Positions 17,760-29,054 of a stretch of 64,000 nt of DNA are shown here, piece after piece (positions within the stretch are counted from its first letter, which is position 1; the number at the start of each line of letters is the position of its first letter). This stretch comes from Pseudomonadota bacterium (GTDB lineage Bacteria > Pseudomonadota > Gammaproteobacteria > Burkholderiales > Burkholderiaceae_C). Where the stretch lies: the NCBI GenBank assembly GCA_018241265.1, contig JAFEEF010000006.1, positions 1 through 64,000 on the forward strand, read 5' to 3'. The notes beneath the pieces are model-generated. The model ran no database searches and was not told the origin of the DNA. It saw only the letters and a list, made by a program, of their open reading frames with translations. Position numbers and translations under genes: made by a program.

Positions 17760-18716
17760 CTACTGGATGAAGCTCGTGTCGGCCAGATGGCTCAGGTCGG
17801 GAATCTGCTTGATCGTGCCGACCTCGAGCAGCAGGTCGGCAGCGTCCTTCGTGAACGCCTGGAACTCGCTCTTGAAGAACTTCTGGTTCGCGGCGCGGTC
17901 CTGCCAGCGCAGGTAGGCCTGCGACTTCTCGAAGTCCTCGCCGCTCTGCTTGACGTCGGCGCCCATGATCTCGTACGACTTCTTCGGCTCGCGCTTGATC
18001 ATGTCGAGCGCGTCGAAGTAGCCGTCGGCGAGCGCCTTCGCGGCCTTCGGGTTGTCCTTCAGGAACTTCGGCGTGCAGCCGAAGGTGTCCATCACCATCG
18101 GATAGTCGAGCGTCGTCGCGAGGATCTTGCCGGCCTCGGGCTTGCCGCGCACCGTCGACAGGTACGGCTCGTAGGTCATCGCGGCGTCGAGGTCGTTGCC
18201 GGTGACGAACGCGTTGGCGGCGGCCTGCGGCTCCAAGGTGACGACCTTGACGTCCTTCACCGACAGGCCGTTCTTCTTCAGCATCCAGGCGAGGCCGAAG
18301 TACGGCGACGTACCCGGCGCGGACGCGCCGACGGTCTTGCCCTTCAGGTCGGCGATCTTCGCGATCGCGTTGCGCGCGACGAGACCGTCGGCGCCGTAGC
18401 TCTTGTCGAGCTGGAAGATCTGCGTCGTCGCGACGCCGTTGGCGTTCCACACGACCCAGGTCTCGACCGTGGTCGCGGCGCACTGCACGTCGCCCGACGC
18501 GATCGCGAGGTGACGGTCCTTCTGCGGGATCTTCTTGATCGTCACCGCGAGGCCGTGCTTCTTGAAGATGCCGGCTTCGTTGGCGAGCGTCAGCGGCGCG
18601 AAGCCGGTCCAGCCCGAGATGCCGATCGCGACCGGCGTTTCCTGGGCGGCCGCCGGCGGTCCGTAGGCCAGCGCACACGCCGCGAGCAGGGGTCCGAGCA
18701 GGAAGGTGCGACGCAT
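17760..18716 (-). CDS. Periplasmic substrate-binding protein of the hut-region ABC importer
   Basis: A 318-residue NMT1/SsuA-like periplasmic binding protein with a cleavable signal peptide (MRRTFLLGPLLAACALAYG, processed near AAAQE). The mature part starts with VAIGISGWTGFAPLTLANEA, the usual first strand and helix of nitrate/taurine-type binding proteins. GAGGAG lies about 8 bp before the ATG at 18716. Members bind sulfonates, nitrate, thiamine precursors, purines or amino acids. Location in the hut region and a HutC-type palindrome 74 bp upstream suggest histidine, urocanate or a related imidazole as ligand; this is inference. Known hut importers in rhizobia (HutXWV) belong to a different class. 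Confidence 0.9.
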   Translation of the reverse strand: MRRTFLLGPLLAACALAYGPPAAAQETPVAIGISGWTGFAPLTLANEAGIFKKHGLAVTIKKIPQKDRHLAIASGDVQCAATTVETWVVWNANGVATTQIFQLDKSYGADGLVARNAIAKIADLKGKTVGASAPGTSPYFGLAWMLKKNGLSVKDVKVVTLEPQAAANAFVTGNDLDAAMTYEPYLSTVRGKPEAGKILATTLDYPMVMDTFGCTPKFLKDNPKAAKALADGYFDALDMIKREPKKSYEIMGADVKQSGEDFEKSQAYLRWQDRAANQKFFKSEFQAFTKDAADLLLEVGTIKQIPDLSHLADTSFIQ

Positions 18717-18790
18717 CGTGAGCTCCTCGTGGTATGTGGTCAGCGCCATGCAGGCGCGCATGCAAACGCGTGCGGCGGGAGTCTACACTG

Positions 18791-18810
18791 GGGGTTGTCT
18801 AGGCCACTTG
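18791..18810. promoter_or_regulatory. Probable HutC operator, ABC operon-hutG spacer
   Basis: GGGGTTGTCTAGGCCACTTG matches the site before hutH at 15 of 20 positions. It ends directly before the hutG ATG and lies 74 bp from the ABC binding-protein gene, in a 94-bp divergent spacer, so it could control both. It is the least symmetrical of the three copies. Confidence 0.68.
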
Positions 18811-19614
18811 ATGCGGCACATGGCACCCGCCACCCACACCTTGCAGCGCGGCACGTCGCCGCTGCTGGTCTCGTTCCCGCACGCAGGCACGGTGATCCCG
18901 CCCGAGCTCGAGGCGCGCATGACGCCCGAGGCACTGCAGCGTGCGGACGTCGACTGGCACCTGCCGCAGCTCTATGCGTTCGCCGAGGGGCTGGGCGCGA
19001 GCCTGCTGATCGCGCGGCACGCGCGCCACGTGATCGACCTGAACCGGCCGCCGGAAGACACGAGCCTCTATCCGGGGCAGGACGTGACCGGCCTGCTGCC
19101 GATCGACACGTTCCGCAAGGAGCCGCTCTACCGTGCCGGTCAGGCGCCGCGACCGGGCGAAGCGAAGCAGCGCCTGGCGACCTATTGGCAGCCCTACCAC
19201 GACGCGCTGCGCGGCGAGCTCGAGCGGCTGCACGCCGAGCACGGCCGCGTCGTGCTGTGGGATGCGCATTCGATCGCCAGCGTGATGCCGCGCTTCTTCG
19301 ACGGCAAGCTGCCCGACCTCAACCTCGGCACCGCCGACGGCCGTGCCTGTGCTCCGGCGATCCAGGCCGCGGTCGAAGCGGAGATGCGCGCACGGACCGG
19401 CTACACGCACGTCTCGAACGGCCGCTTCAAGGGCGGCTACATCACGCGGCACTACGGCCAGCCCGAGCGCGGCATCCATGCGCTGCAGCTCGAGATGTGC
19501 CAGTGCGTCTACATGGACGAGACGGCCCCGTTCGCCTACCGGCCCGACCTGGCGGCCGGCGTGCAGCCGCTATTGCAGCGCATGCTGCAGGCCGCGCTGG
19601 AAGCGCGCGCGTAG
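18811..19614 (+). CDS. hutG: N-formylglutamate deformylase
   Basis: A 267-residue zinc-dependent amidohydrolase that cleaves N-formyl-L-glutamate to glutamate and formate, the last step of the five-step histidine pathway. Family landmarks are [18 protein letters not shown] near the N terminus, [34 protein letters not shown] and the C-terminal [14 protein letters not shown]. Two starts are possible: ATG at 18811 and ATG at 18820 ([11 protein letters not shown]). The first is immediately next to the operator, so the second may be the real one. The 3' end overlaps the 3' end of hutI on the other strand by 45 bp. Confidence 0.94.
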   Translation: MRHMAPATHTLQRGTSPLLVSFPHAGTVIPPELEARMTPEALQRADVDWHLPQLYAFAEGLGASLLIARHARHVIDLNRPPEDTSLYPGQDVTGLLPIDTFRKEPLYRAGQAPRPGEAKQRLATYWQPYHDALRGELERLHAEHGRVVLWDAHSIASVMPRFFDGKLPDLNLGTADGRACAPAIQAAVEAEMRARTGYTHVSNGRFKGGYITRHYGQPERGIHALQLEMCQCVYMDETAPFAYRPDLAAGVQPLLQRMLQAALEARA

Positions 19615-20787
19615 CGGGTTCGCGGCGATCGCATAGGCCAGCTCGGCCGGGTGGTCGACGTCCCACAGGCACAGGTCGGCGCGCTTGCCGACCTCGACGG
19701 TGCCGCGGTCGCCGAGCAGCCCGAGCGCGCGCGCCGCATGGCGCGTGACGCCGAGCAGCGCCTCGGCCGGCGTCATGCGGAACAAGGTGCAGGCCATGTT
19801 CATCATCAGCAGCAGGTGCGTCGTCGGGCTGGTGCCGGGATTGCAGTCGGTCGCCACCGCCATCGGCACGCGGTGCTTCCGCAACAGCGCGATCGGCGGC
19901 GGCTGCGTGTCGCGCAGGAAGTAGTAGGCGCCCGGCAGCATCACGGCGACCGTGCCGGCGCACGCCATCGCGATCGTGCCGGCTTCGTCGAGGTGCTCCA
20001 AGTGGTCGGCCGACAGCGCGCCGAACTCGGCCGCGAGCGCCGCGCCGCCCTGGTTCGAGAGCTGCTCGGCGTGCAGCTTGACCGGCAGCCCGGCGGCGCG
20101 CGCCGCCTCGAAGACGCGCCGCGTCTGCGCCGGCGTGAAGCCTATCGTCTCGCAGAACGCATCGACGGCATCGGCGAGCCTGAGCCGCGCTGCCTCGGGC
20201 AGGATGTGCTGCACGACCTCGTCGATGTAGTCGTCGGGCCGGCCGGCGAACTCGGGCGGCAGCGCGTGCGCGGCGAGCAGGGTGGTGCGCACGTCGACCG
20301 GGAAGCGCTGGCCGAGCGCGCGTGCGACCTGCAGCGACTTCAGCTCGGCCTTCTGGTTCAGGCCGTAGCCGGACTTGATCTCGACCGTCGTGACGCCGTG
20401 CCGCATCAGGCTCGCGAGGCGCCGTGCCGATTGCTGCTGCAGGTCGGCCGGATGTGCCTCGCGCGTCTGCCGCACGGTCGACACGATGCCGCCGCCGGCG
20501 CGCGCGATCTCCTCGTAGCTCGCGCCCTGCAAGCGCAACTCGAACTCGCGCGCGCGGTCGCCGGCATAGACGAGGTGGGTGTGGCAATCGATGAAGCCGG
20601 GGGTCAGCAGCGCGCCTTCGGCATCGACCTCGTCGCGCGGCCGCGAGGCGGGCTCGAGCGCCGACATCGGGCCGAGCGCGACGATCGCGCCCTGGTCGAC
20701 CGCGACGAACGCTGCGCCCGAAACGGCGCAAGCATCGTCGGCAGCGCTGACGATGCGGGTGTTGCGGATCAGCAGGTCGTAGGCCAT
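19570..20787 (-). CDS. hutI: Imidazolonepropionase
   Basis: A 405-residue amidohydrolase-superfamily enzyme that opens the ring of imidazolone-5-propionate to give N-formimidoyl-L-glutamate. The metal-binding HxH is in [18 protein letters not shown], the substrate region has [13 protein letters not shown], and further ligands are in [10 protein letters not shown] and [13 protein letters not shown]. The length is typical. ATG at 20787 ([14 protein letters not shown]). It follows hutF by 13 bp as the last gene of the hutU-hutD-hutF-hutI operon. Its final 15 codons overlap the final codons of hutG on the opposite strand. Confidence 0.96.
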   Translation of the reverse strand: MAYDLLIRNTRIVSAADDACAVSGAAFVAVDQGAIVALGPMSALEPASRPRDEVDAEGALLTPGFIDCHTHLVYAGDRAREFELRLQGASYEEIARAGGGIVSTVRQTREAHPADLQQQSARRLASLMRHGVTTVEIKSGYGLNQKAELKSLQVARALGQRFPVDVRTTLLAAHALPPEFAGRPDDYIDEVVQHILPEAARLRLADAVDAFCETIGFTPAQTRRVFEAARAAGLPVKLHAEQLSNQGGAALAAEFGALSADHLEHLDEAGTIAMACAGTVAVMLPGAYYFLRDTQPPPIALLRKHRVPMAVATDCNPGTSPTTHLLLMMNMACTLFRMTPAEALLGVTRHAARALGLLGDRGTVEVGKRADLCLWDVDHPAELAYAIAANPLRARFQRGLQHALQ

Positions 20788-20800
20788 CGCTTGCGGTTCA

Positions 20801-22168
20801 TCATGAAGCGTCGACGAGCGCGCGGCGTGCGGCGACGAAGCGTGCGCGCGCGTCATCCGCCAGCGCATGCCGGCCGTCGGCGATGCGGCGCCGGCCCGCG
20901 ACCCAGACGTCGCTGATCGCACGGCCGCCCTGGCGCGCGAAGACGTGGCTCGCGAGCATGGCAGCGGCCGGCAGGCCATCGAGCGCCGGATCGCCGCCCA
21001 GGACGACGAAGTCGGCCGCTTGCCCGACCGCGAGGCCGGCACCGCGTCCGCGCGCCTTGGCGCCGCCGCGCACGGCGGTCTGCCAGAGGTGATCGGCGAC
21101 CTGCGGACGGCCCGGGCTCGCGAGCAGATTGCGCCGGCCGAGCGCAAGGCGCTGACCGTATTCGAGCAGCCGCAGCTCTTCGGCCGCATCGACGCTCGCG
21201 TGGCTGTCGGAGCCTATGCCCCACGCACCGCCCGCCGCGTCGAAGGCCGCTGCATCGAACAGCCCGTCGCCGAGGTTGGCCTCGGTCGTCGGGCACAGAC
21301 CGGCGACCGCGCCCGACGCGACGATGCCGTCGCGCTCGGCCGCATCGAGGTGCGTCGCATGCACGAGGCACCAGCGCGCATCGACCGGCGCATGGTCGAG
21401 CAGCCAGCGCACCGGGCGCGCGCCGCTCCACGCGATGCATTCGTCGACCTCGCGCTGCTGCTCGGCGATGTGGATGTGGATCGGCAGCGCCGGGTCGAGC
21501 GCCCGGGCGCCCGCCAGCAGATCGGCGAGCGCTGGCGGCGTGACCGCGCGCAGCGAATGCGGTGCGATGCCGACCGCGCAACCGGCGCCGCGCAAGCGCT
21601 CGACGATCCCGAGCAGGCCGCCCACGCTGTCGATGAAGCGACGCTGGTCGGGCCGCGGTTCGGCCCCGCCGAAGCCGCTCGTCTGATACAGCACCGGCAG
21701 CAGGGTCAGCGCGATGCCGGCGGCGTCGGCGGCGCGCTGCAGCCGCAGCGCCATCTCGGCCGGCTCGGCATAGCGGGCGCCGCCGGCATCGTGGTGCAGG
21801 TAGTGGAACTCGCAGACCGCCGTGTAGCCGGCCTGCAGCATCTCGATGTAGAGCTGCAGCGCGACGGCTTCGAGCTGATCCGGCGAGATCGCGAGCGCGA
21901 ATCGGTACATCAGGTCGCGCCACGTCCAGAAGCTGTCGTCGGCCTCGCCGCGGTGCTCGGTCAGGCCGGCGAAGGCGCGCTGGAAGGCATGGGAGTGCAG
22001 GTTGGCGATGCCGGGCACGACCGGTCCGCCCGCGCGCATCGCGCCCGCGGGCGGCGCCACGCCGGCGCGCAGGTCGATCAAGGTACCGGCGTCATCCCAC
22101 GCAAGCAGCACGTCGTGCGCCCAGCCGTTCGGCAGCAGGGCCTGGGGTGCATGCAGCGTGTCGTTCAT
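20801..22168 (-). CDS. hutF: Formimidoylglutamate deiminase
   Basis: A 455-residue amidohydrolase that hydrolyses N-formimidoyl-L-glutamate to N-formylglutamate and ammonia. The metal-binding HxH is in [18 protein letters not shown], a HutF hallmark; other ligand segments are [14 protein letters not shown] and [20 protein letters not shown]. HutF together with HutG defines the five-step route, in contrast to the single-step HutG formiminoglutamase route. The ATG at 22168 overlaps the hutD stop (ATGA), so translation is coupled. Confidence 0.95.
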   Translation of the reverse strand: MNDTLHAPQALLPNGWAHDVLLAWDDAGTLIDLRAGVAPPAGAMRAGGPVVPGIANLHSHAFQRAFAGLTEHRGEADDSFWTWRDLMYRFALAISPDQLEAVALQLYIEMLQAGYTAVCEFHYLHHDAGGARYAEPAEMALRLQRAADAAGIALTLLPVLYQTSGFGGAEPRPDQRRFIDSVGGLLGIVERLRGAGCAVGIAPHSLRAVTPPALADLLAGARALDPALPIHIHIAEQQREVDECIAWSGARPVRWLLDHAPVDARWCLVHATHLDAAERDGIVASGAVAGLCPTTEANLGDGLFDAAAFDAAGGAWGIGSDSHASVDAAEELRLLEYGQRLALGRRNLLASPGRPQVADHLWQTAVRGGAKARGRGAGLAVGQAADFVVLGGDPALDGLPAAAMLASHVFARQGGRAISDVWVAGRRRIADGRHALADDARARFVAARRALVDAS

Positions 22169-22742
22169 GGACGGCGATCGTCGCACAGGCGAACGTGGAG
22201 CAAGGTCGCATCGGCGCTGCTCGGCGCGACCTGCAGCGCGTCGATCGGCGCGCGCCACAAAAGGCCGGTGCCGGGCGCGAGCTCGATGTCGCTCGACACG
22301 CGCCAAGTTCCGGCAACGCACAGCAGTGCACCGGCGGCATCGCCGGCGATCGAGCCTTCGGCATCGACGCGCGTCACGTCACTGCGCCACAGCCCGCGCC
22401 GCGTCATCACGTTGAAGTCGCGACACGGGCCGCCGAGCAGTTCGGCGTCGAGCGCCGGCTCGCCCGGAAAGCGCAGCGGCACCAGCGGCCGGTCGAGTTG
22501 CAGCACGCCATCGGCCGCGACCAGCCGCATCCCCGAGCCCGACAGCAGCACGATGCAACGGTCGATCCCGGGAAACGCCGAGAACGGCGCGTCGCGCGCG
22601 ACCTCGGCGACGCTGATGCGCCACGCGAAGTCCGCCAGGCCGGCACCAGGCGGGTGGACGGCGATCTCGCGCGTCAGCCCGGCGCCGTTCTTCCATGGCT
22701 GCGCCGCGATCCGCGCGAGGTCGTAGCGTTCGAACTCGGGCG

Positions 22743-22746
<4 letters not shown>
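22165..22746 (-). CDS. hutD: HutD family protein
   Basis: A 193-residue cupin-like protein of the HutD/Ves family. The N-terminal [19 protein letters not shown] and [20 protein letters not shown] are diagnostic. HutD is needed for full growth on histidine in pseudomonads, where it has been proposed to limit excessive hut expression by binding a pathway intermediate; it is not an enzyme of the pathway. GTG at 22746 overlaps the hutU stop by 4 bp and the stop overlaps the hutF ATG, so hutU-hutD-hutF are tightly coupled. Confidence 0.9.
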
Positions 22747-24479
<1,733 letters not shown>

Positions 24480-24518
24480 GGCGTTCGGCTTTCGTGCGCT
24501 GATTCGTGCGGGGAAGAC

Positions 24519-24538
24519 AAAGTGGTCTAGACCACTTT
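24519..24538. promoter_or_regulatory. Probable HutC operator upstream of hutU
   Basis: AAAGTGGTCTAGACCACTTT is a perfect 20-bp palindrome 39 bp before the hutU start and is the most symmetrical of three related sites in the hut region. It is very probably where HutC represses the hutU-hutD-hutF-hutI operon. Confidence 0.85.
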
Positions 24539-24605
24539 GGCGAGCATGCGGGAAGTCGGGCGCGGCGTCAACCGTTGCCGCAGTCGGAAACGCGGACCTT
24601 GCGCG

Positions 24606-25547
24606 TCAATACGCGACCGCGCGCGCCGCCTCGATCAGGCCGGCGCGCAGCCACTGGTGCGCGGCGATGCGGTCGTGGCGCATGTGCCAGAGCGCTTCGA
24701 TGTGCATGGCCTCGAGTTCGAACGGCAGCGGCCGCGCGACCAGTTGATCGCGCGAGCCGGTGGCGTCGACGAAATACAGCGGCAGCACCGTGATCAGATC
24801 GCTGCGCGCGACGACGCGGCCGGCGGTGTAGTACTGGTTCACCGTCAGCACGATGCGGCGCGAGCGGTTGCGCGCCGCCAGGATCTCGTCGACCGGGCCG
24901 TAGGCGCGCCCCGAGAAGCTGACGAGCAGGTGGTGCGCCTCGCAATACGCGTCGAGCGTGAAGTCGGCGTCGGCGAGCGGATGGCCGCGCCGCATCACGC
25001 AGACATAGCCGCCGGCGAGCAGCCGCTCGTGGCGCAGCGACGCCCGAGCGCCTTGCGCCAGCACCGCGGCGACCGCTTCGGGAAAGTAGCCGACCGCGAG
25101 ATCCGCTTCGCCGCGCTCGAGCATCGGACGCGGGTCGGCCACGATCAGCGGGAGCACCCGCAGGTTCGCGACCGCGCCGGCCGCTTCGATGCGGGCGACC
25201 AGCGCCGGCATCAGCATCGCGGCGGTCACGTCCGCCATCGCGATCCGGAAGCTCACGGCGTCGGTCTGGGGACTGAAGCCCGACGGCTCCAGCGCGCCGC
25301 GAAGTTGCGCCAATGCAACGCGGACTTCCGCCCAGAGCTCATCTGCCCGCGGTGTCGGCGCGACGCCGCGCGCATTTCTGGTCAGCAAGTCCTCACCTAC
25401 TGCTTCACGCAGACGGCGTAACGCATTGCTGACAGCGGGTTGCGTGATCGACAGGCGCTCGGCGGCGCGCGTCAGGTTGCGCTCGGCCATCACGACGTCG
25501 AACACGCGCAGCAGGTTCAGGTCGAGCGTGCGGAAGTTCACGGCCAT
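24606..25547 (-). CDS. LysR-family transcriptional regulator (NodD/LeuO-like subgroup)
   Basis: A 313-residue regulator. The N-terminal winged helix (NLTRAAERLSITQPAVSNAL, about residues 23-42) begins with FRTLDLNLLRVFDVVMAE, the style of the NodD/SyrM/LeuO branch. The remaining 220 residues form the periplasmic-binding-protein-like effector domain. It starts at ATG 25547 and ends 67 bp before the hutU operator. It could regulate itself, the small genes on its right or a distant target; no adjacent structural gene gives a clear hint. Its effector is unknown. The right-hand spacer is AT-rich and contains a 12-bp palindrome. Confidence 0.88.
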   Translation of the reverse strand: MAVNFRTLDLNLLRVFDVVMAERNLTRAAERLSITQPAVSNALRRLREAVGEDLLTRNARGVAPTPRADELWAEVRVALAQLRGALEPSGFSPQTDAVSFRIAMADVTAAMLMPALVARIEAAGAVANLRVLPLIVADPRPMLERGEADLAVGYFPEAVAAVLAQGARASLRHERLLAGGYVCVMRRGHPLADADFTLDAYCEAHHLLVSFSGRAYGPVDEILAARNRSRRIVLTVNQYYTAGRVVARSDLITVLPLYFVDATGSRDQLVARPLPFELEAMHIEALWHMRHDRIAAHQWLRAGLIEAARAVAY

Positions 25548-25614
25548 GGAATGCCCCGGCGAGTCATTCCACTTGTTTATATCAGTGATTCACAGATGCT
25601 AGTTGCATTTATAC

Positions 25615-25626
25615 AGGGTTAACCCT
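25615..25626. promoter_or_regulatory. Perfect 12-bp palindrome in an AT-rich divergent spacer
   Basis: AGGGTTAACCCT sits in the 132-bp spacer between the LysR gene and a small plus-strand gene. The adjacent 50 bp (about 25565-25614) are clearly AT-rich against the GC-rich background and could hold promoters in both directions. It may be a regulator site; no known consensus was matched. Confidence 0.35.
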
Positions 25627-25679
25627 AATCTTCGTTCCGTCGCTGCCGGCAGTCCGGCAGCCGCCAGAAAGGAAAGACC

Positions 25680-25901
25680 ATGAGCGCACTCCTAGCCCTC
25701 CGCAACTTCGTCGCCGGCCCGAGGCCGGAGCGGTCCGCTTCCCGCGGAACCTGGACGAGCTTGAACGCGGCGCTGCGCGACGCCCTCGAGAAGTCGGCGC
25801 AGGCGCGTGCCCGCCGCGAACTCGCCGAGCTGGCCGATCGGTACAGCGTGACCGATCCCGAACTCGCGAAGGAACTGCGGCATGCCGCAGGCGCCCGCTG
25901 A
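25680..25901 (+). CDS. Small hypothetical protein, paralogue of the next gene
   Basis: A 73-residue basic protein. The N-terminal half (GPRPERSASRGTWTSLNAAL) looks disordered; the C-terminal half is probably helical and contains LADRYSVTDPELAKELRHAA. A very similar tail (YSxTDPxxAxxL) is found in the next gene, 44 bp downstream. GAAAG precedes the ATG at 25680. It is the first gene after an AT-rich promoter-like region. I recognise no named family. Tandem short proteins of this kind could be stress or binding proteins, but nothing in the sequence shows which. Confidence 0.6.
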   Translation: MSALLALRNFVAGPRPERSASRGTWTSLNAALRDALEKSAQARARRELAELADRYSVTDPELAKELRHAAGAR

Positions 25902-25945
25902 GCGGTCCTGACGACCGCCTACTCCACGAATTTCAGGAACCCGAC

Positions 25946-26197
25946 ATGACCACCACGACGACCATCCTGCACGGCCGGCTGGAGCGCGGCCGCTTCGCGC
26001 AGCATGCACTTGCCGCGCTCACCGCATGGCTGCCGGCCGCCTGGCGCAGCACCGGCGCGACGCGCCCGACGACAGCCGCGCTCGAAGCCGCCGCCGTGCG
26101 CGAAATGGCCTACGCCTATTCGAAGACCGACCCGGGCTTCGCCGACGACCTGTACGCCGCGGCGAATCGCCACGAGGCGCAGCACGCCCCGCGCTGA
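25946..26197 (+). CDS. Small hypothetical protein, paralogue of the preceding gene
   Basis: An 83-residue protein whose segment MAYAYSKTDPGFADDLYAAA matches LADRYSVTDPELAKELRHAA of the preceding gene at 10 of 20 positions. The N terminus is more hydrophobic (HALAALTAWLPAAW) but too short and interrupted for a clear membrane span. AGGAA lies about 7 bp before the ATG at 25946. It ends 18 bp before the convergent pckG stop. The two genes look like an ancient tandem duplication and are probably co-transcribed. Function unknown. Confidence 0.6.
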   Translation: MTTTTTILHGRLERGRFAQHALAALTAWLPAAWRSTGATRPTTAALEAAAVREMAYAYSKTDPGFADDLYAAANRHEAQHAPR

Positions 26198-26215
26198 GCG
26201 CCGCAGCGCGCGCGG

Positions 26216-28093
26216 TCAGGCCGCCAGGCGCGCTTCCATGTCAGCCTTCGTGGCCGTCATCGCCGCCGGGAGGTGGTGCGACAGCTGCTCGAACAGCGCG
26301 CCGTGCATGCCGAGTTCGGCGAGCCAGGCGGCGCGGTCGATGCTCGTCACTTGCTCGAACTGCGCCGGGCTGAAGGCCAGCCCGTCCCAGTTGATGTCCT
26401 CGTAGCGCGGCGTGATGCCGAACGGGTTGTGCCGGCCTTGCGCACTGCCTGCGACGCGGCCGACCATCCACTCCAGCACGCGCATGTTCTCGCCGTAGCC
26501 CGGCCAGACGAACTTGCCGTCGGGTCCCTTGCGGAACCAGTTGACGCAGAAGATCTTCGGCAACGCGGCACCCGCGCGTTCCAGCCGCTCGCCCAGGTCG
26601 AGCCAGTGCTGGAAGTAGTCGCTCATGTTGTAGCCCATGAACGGCAGCATCGCGAAAGGATCCCGCCGCACGGCGCCGTTGCCGCCGACCATCGCGGCGG
26701 TCGTCTCCGACCCCATCGTCGCGGCCATGTAGACGCCTTCGATCCAGTTGCGCGCCTCGGTGACGAGGGGCACGGTCGTCGAGCGACGGCCGCCGAAGAT
26801 GAAGGCATCGAGCGGCACGCCGGCCGGGTTGTCCCACTCCGGATCGAGCGCCGGGTTGTTGGTCGCGGCGACGGTGAAGCGCGAGTTCGGATGGGCCGCC
26901 TTCGCGCCGGTCTTGGCCGCGATCTCGGGCGTCCAGTCCTTGCCCTGCCAGTCGATGAGGTGCGCCGGCGGGGTATCGGTCATGCCTTCCCACCAGACGT
27001 CGCCGTCGTCGGTCAGCGCGACGTTCGTGAAGATCACGTCGCGCTTCAGGCTCGCCATGCAGTTGGGATTGGTCTTGTCGTTGGTGCCCGGCGCGACGCC
27101 GAAGTAGCCGGCCTCCGGGTTGATCGCATGCAGGCGACCGTCGGTCTGCGGCTTGATCCACGCGATGTCGTCGCCGATCGTCGTGACCTTCCAGCCGTGC
27201 ATGCCCGACGGCGGGATCAGCATCGCGAAGTTGGTCTTGCCGCAGGCGCTCGGGAACGCCGCGGCGACGTGGTACTTGCGGCCGGCCGGTGACGTGACGC
27301 CGAGCACCAGCATGTGCTCGGCGAGCCAGCCCTGGTCGCGTCCCATCGTCGACGCGATGCGCAGCGCGAAGCACTTCTTGCCGAGCAGCGCGTTGCCGCC
27401 GTAGCCCGAGCCGTAGCTCCAGATCTCCTGCGTCTCGGGATAGTGGACGATGTACTTGGTCGGATTGCACGGCCATGCGACGTCGGCCTGGCCCGGTTCG
27501 AGCGGCGCGCCCACGCTGTGCATGCAAGGCACGAACGCGCCGTCGCCGCCCAGCACGTCGAGTACCGCGCGGCCCATGCGCGTCATGATCTTCATGTTGA
27601 CCGCGACGTAGGCGCTGTCGGACAGTTCGACGCCGATGTGCGCGATCGGCGAGCCGAGCGGCCCCATCGAGAACGGCACGACGTACATCGTACGGCCGCG
27701 CATGCAGCCCTGGAACAGGCCGGGCGTACCGTCGGCACGCCCGGTCTGCAGCAACGCGCGCATCTCGGCCGGAGCCATCCAGTTGTTGGTCGGGCCGGCG
27801 TCCTCCTGGCGCTCGGAGCAGATGAAGGTGCGGTCCTCGACACGCGCCACGTCGCTCGGGCTGCTGCAGGCCAGATAGCTGTTCGGACGCAGCGCCGGGT
27901 TCAGGCGCTTGAACGTGCCGGCCGCCACCAGCACCTCGCACAACCGGTCGTACTCGGCATCGCTGCCGTCGCACCAGTACACGTCGCTCGCCTCGGTGAG
28001 CGCGGCCATGCGCGCCACCCAGTCGACGAGCTTGGCATGGCGGACGTAGGCAGGCGCGTTCAGGCGCACCCCTTCCAGCACGGGACGGTTCAT
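26216..28093 (-). CDS. pckG: Phosphoenolpyruvate carboxykinase (GTP)
   Basis: A 625-residue cytosolic enzyme that converts oxaloacetate and GTP to phosphoenolpyruvate, CO2 and GDP, opening gluconeogenesis. The GTP-type family is recognised by the P-loop [16 protein letters not shown] with the reactive cysteine, by the metal-binding and oxaloacetate region ([19 protein letters not shown]) and by the guanine-pocket segment [12 protein letters not shown]. The length is normal. ATG at 28093 ([17 protein letters not shown]) has GGA about 7 bp upstream; an ATG five codons earlier (28108) is also possible. It complements the amino-acid-degrading genes of the region. Confidence 0.96.
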   Translation of the reverse strand: MNRPVLEGVRLNAPAYVRHAKLVDWVARMAALTEASDVYWCDGSDAEYDRLCEVLVAAGTFKRLNPALRPNSYLACSSPSDVARVEDRTFICSERQEDAGPTNNWMAPAEMRALLQTGRADGTPGLFQGCMRGRTMYVVPFSMGPLGSPIAHIGVELSDSAYVAVNMKIMTRMGRAVLDVLGGDGAFVPCMHSVGAPLEPGQADVAWPCNPTKYIVHYPETQEIWSYGSGYGGNALLGKKCFALRIASTMGRDQGWLAEHMLVLGVTSPAGRKYHVAAAFPSACGKTNFAMLIPPSGMHGWKVTTIGDDIAWIKPQTDGRLHAINPEAGYFGVAPGTNDKTNPNCMASLKRDVIFTNVALTDDGDVWWEGMTDTPPAHLIDWQGKDWTPEIAAKTGAKAAHPNSRFTVAATNNPALDPEWDNPAGVPLDAFIFGGRRSTTVPLVTEARNWIEGVYMAATMGSETTAAMVGGNGAVRRDPFAMLPFMGYNMSDYFQHWLDLGERLERAGAALPKIFCVNWFRKGPDGKFVWPGYGENMRVLEWMVGRVAGSAQGRHNPFGITPRYEDINWDGLAFSPAQFEQVTSIDRAAWLAELGMHGALFEQLSHHLPAAMTATKADMEARLAA

Positions 28094-28544
28094 TGCGGTT
28101 CCAGTCATCGAAGTGAGGTCAAGGCGGGATTGGGCAAGTCGACTCGCCATCGCGGGTCATTGCTCCAAAGACTTGCCGAATGCCGCCGGAGTTCGCTCGC
28201 GCATCGGTTGGGTTACGGGCAGTTTCATCGGCTCGGTGATGCCGGAACGGGCCGTCTCCTCTGACAAAGCCGGATCGGCATTGTCGAATCAGTGTAAGAG
28301 GGCCGTAATCACCGACTCTCGGGGGGGTCATGCAAATCCGGAATGGATTCATGCCCCGTCGATTCCGCTGGCAGAAATGCCCCGGGCCGTCGCCCGGCCG
28401 CCACAACGTGGACGACTTGCAGGGCGCTTGTTACGAGAGTTTTGTGCACGATCTGGCGACGCCTCGGCAGATCGATCAGATTCCTGCTCCCATGGGTCGA
28501 CGTCCGCGCCGGCCCGATCCGATCCCCACCACGAGCGAGACACC
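28094..28544. other. 451-bp divergent spacer between pckG and kbp
   Basis: No convincing gene is seen. Short open frames occur on both strands but lack ribosome-binding sites and protein-like composition. The spacer must contain promoters for pckG and kbp. A weak TTGTCG (28281-28286) and GTAATC (28305-28310) pair with 18-bp spacing exists on the plus strand, but it would leave a leader of more than 200 bases before kbp. Confidence 0.4.
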
Positions 28545-29054
28545 ATGAGCATCATCAGCTTCCTGAAAGAAGCCGGCGAGAAGCTGTTCGGCCACGGCAA
28601 TCCTGCGGCTGCTGCGCCGGCCGCGACCAGCGCGCCGGATCCGGCCGCCCTGCAGGCCAAGATAGACGACGCCAACCAGACCGCCGCGACCGCGATCGCG
28701 CAGTACATCGCCAGCCAGAACCTGACCGCCGACGGCCTCGCGGTGACCTTCGACGGCGCAACGACGACGGTGACGGTGGCCGGCACCGCCGCCGATCAGG
28801 CGACGAAGGAGAAGATCGTGCTCTGTTGCGGCAATGTGCAGGGCGTGTCGCAGGTCGTCGACAACCTCGAGGTCGCCGCGCCCGCCGACGAATCGCGCTA
28901 CTACACGGTGGTGCGCGGCGACACGCTGTCGGCGATCTCGAAGACGCAGTACGGCAACGCCAACGACTACATGAAGATCTTCGACGCGAACAAGCCGATG
29001 CTGTCCAACCCGGACAAGATCTATCCGGGCCAGGTGCTGCGCATCCCGGCCTGA
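28545..29054 (+). CDS. kbp: Potassium-binding BON-LysM protein Kbp (YgaU)
   Basis: A 169-residue cytoplasmic protein with a BON domain (about residues 45-112) and a C-terminal LysM domain (about 118-168). It is clearly collinear with E. coli YgaU/Kbp: the N terminus SFLKEAGEKLFG, then DTLSAISKTQYGNANDYMK and the end IYPGQVLRIPA. Kbp binds K+ and is induced by osmotic stress in E. coli. The insertion of about 20 alanine- and proline-rich residues after the N-terminal helix explains the greater length (E. coli 149). No signal peptide, as in the family. It is preceded by a long spacer and followed by rlmJ. Confidence 0.93.
   Translation: MSIISFLKEAGEKLFGHGNPAAAAPAATSAPDPAALQAKIDDANQTAATAIAQYIASQNLTADGLAVTFDGATTTVTVAGTAADQATKEKIVLCCGNVQGVSQVVDNLEVAAPADESRYYTVVRGDTLSAISKTQYGNANDYMKIFDANKPMLSNPDKIYPGQVLRIPA

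Noticed and set aside
16890..19748. A 952-codon open frame antisense to the ABC transporter genes
   Set aside because: Composition is that of a GC-rich antisense shadow and it crosses three well-supported genes including hutG.
28330..28548. A 72-codon plus-strand frame upstream of kbp
   Set aside because: No ribosome-binding site, arginine/proline-rich composition and overlap with the kbp start suggest chance.
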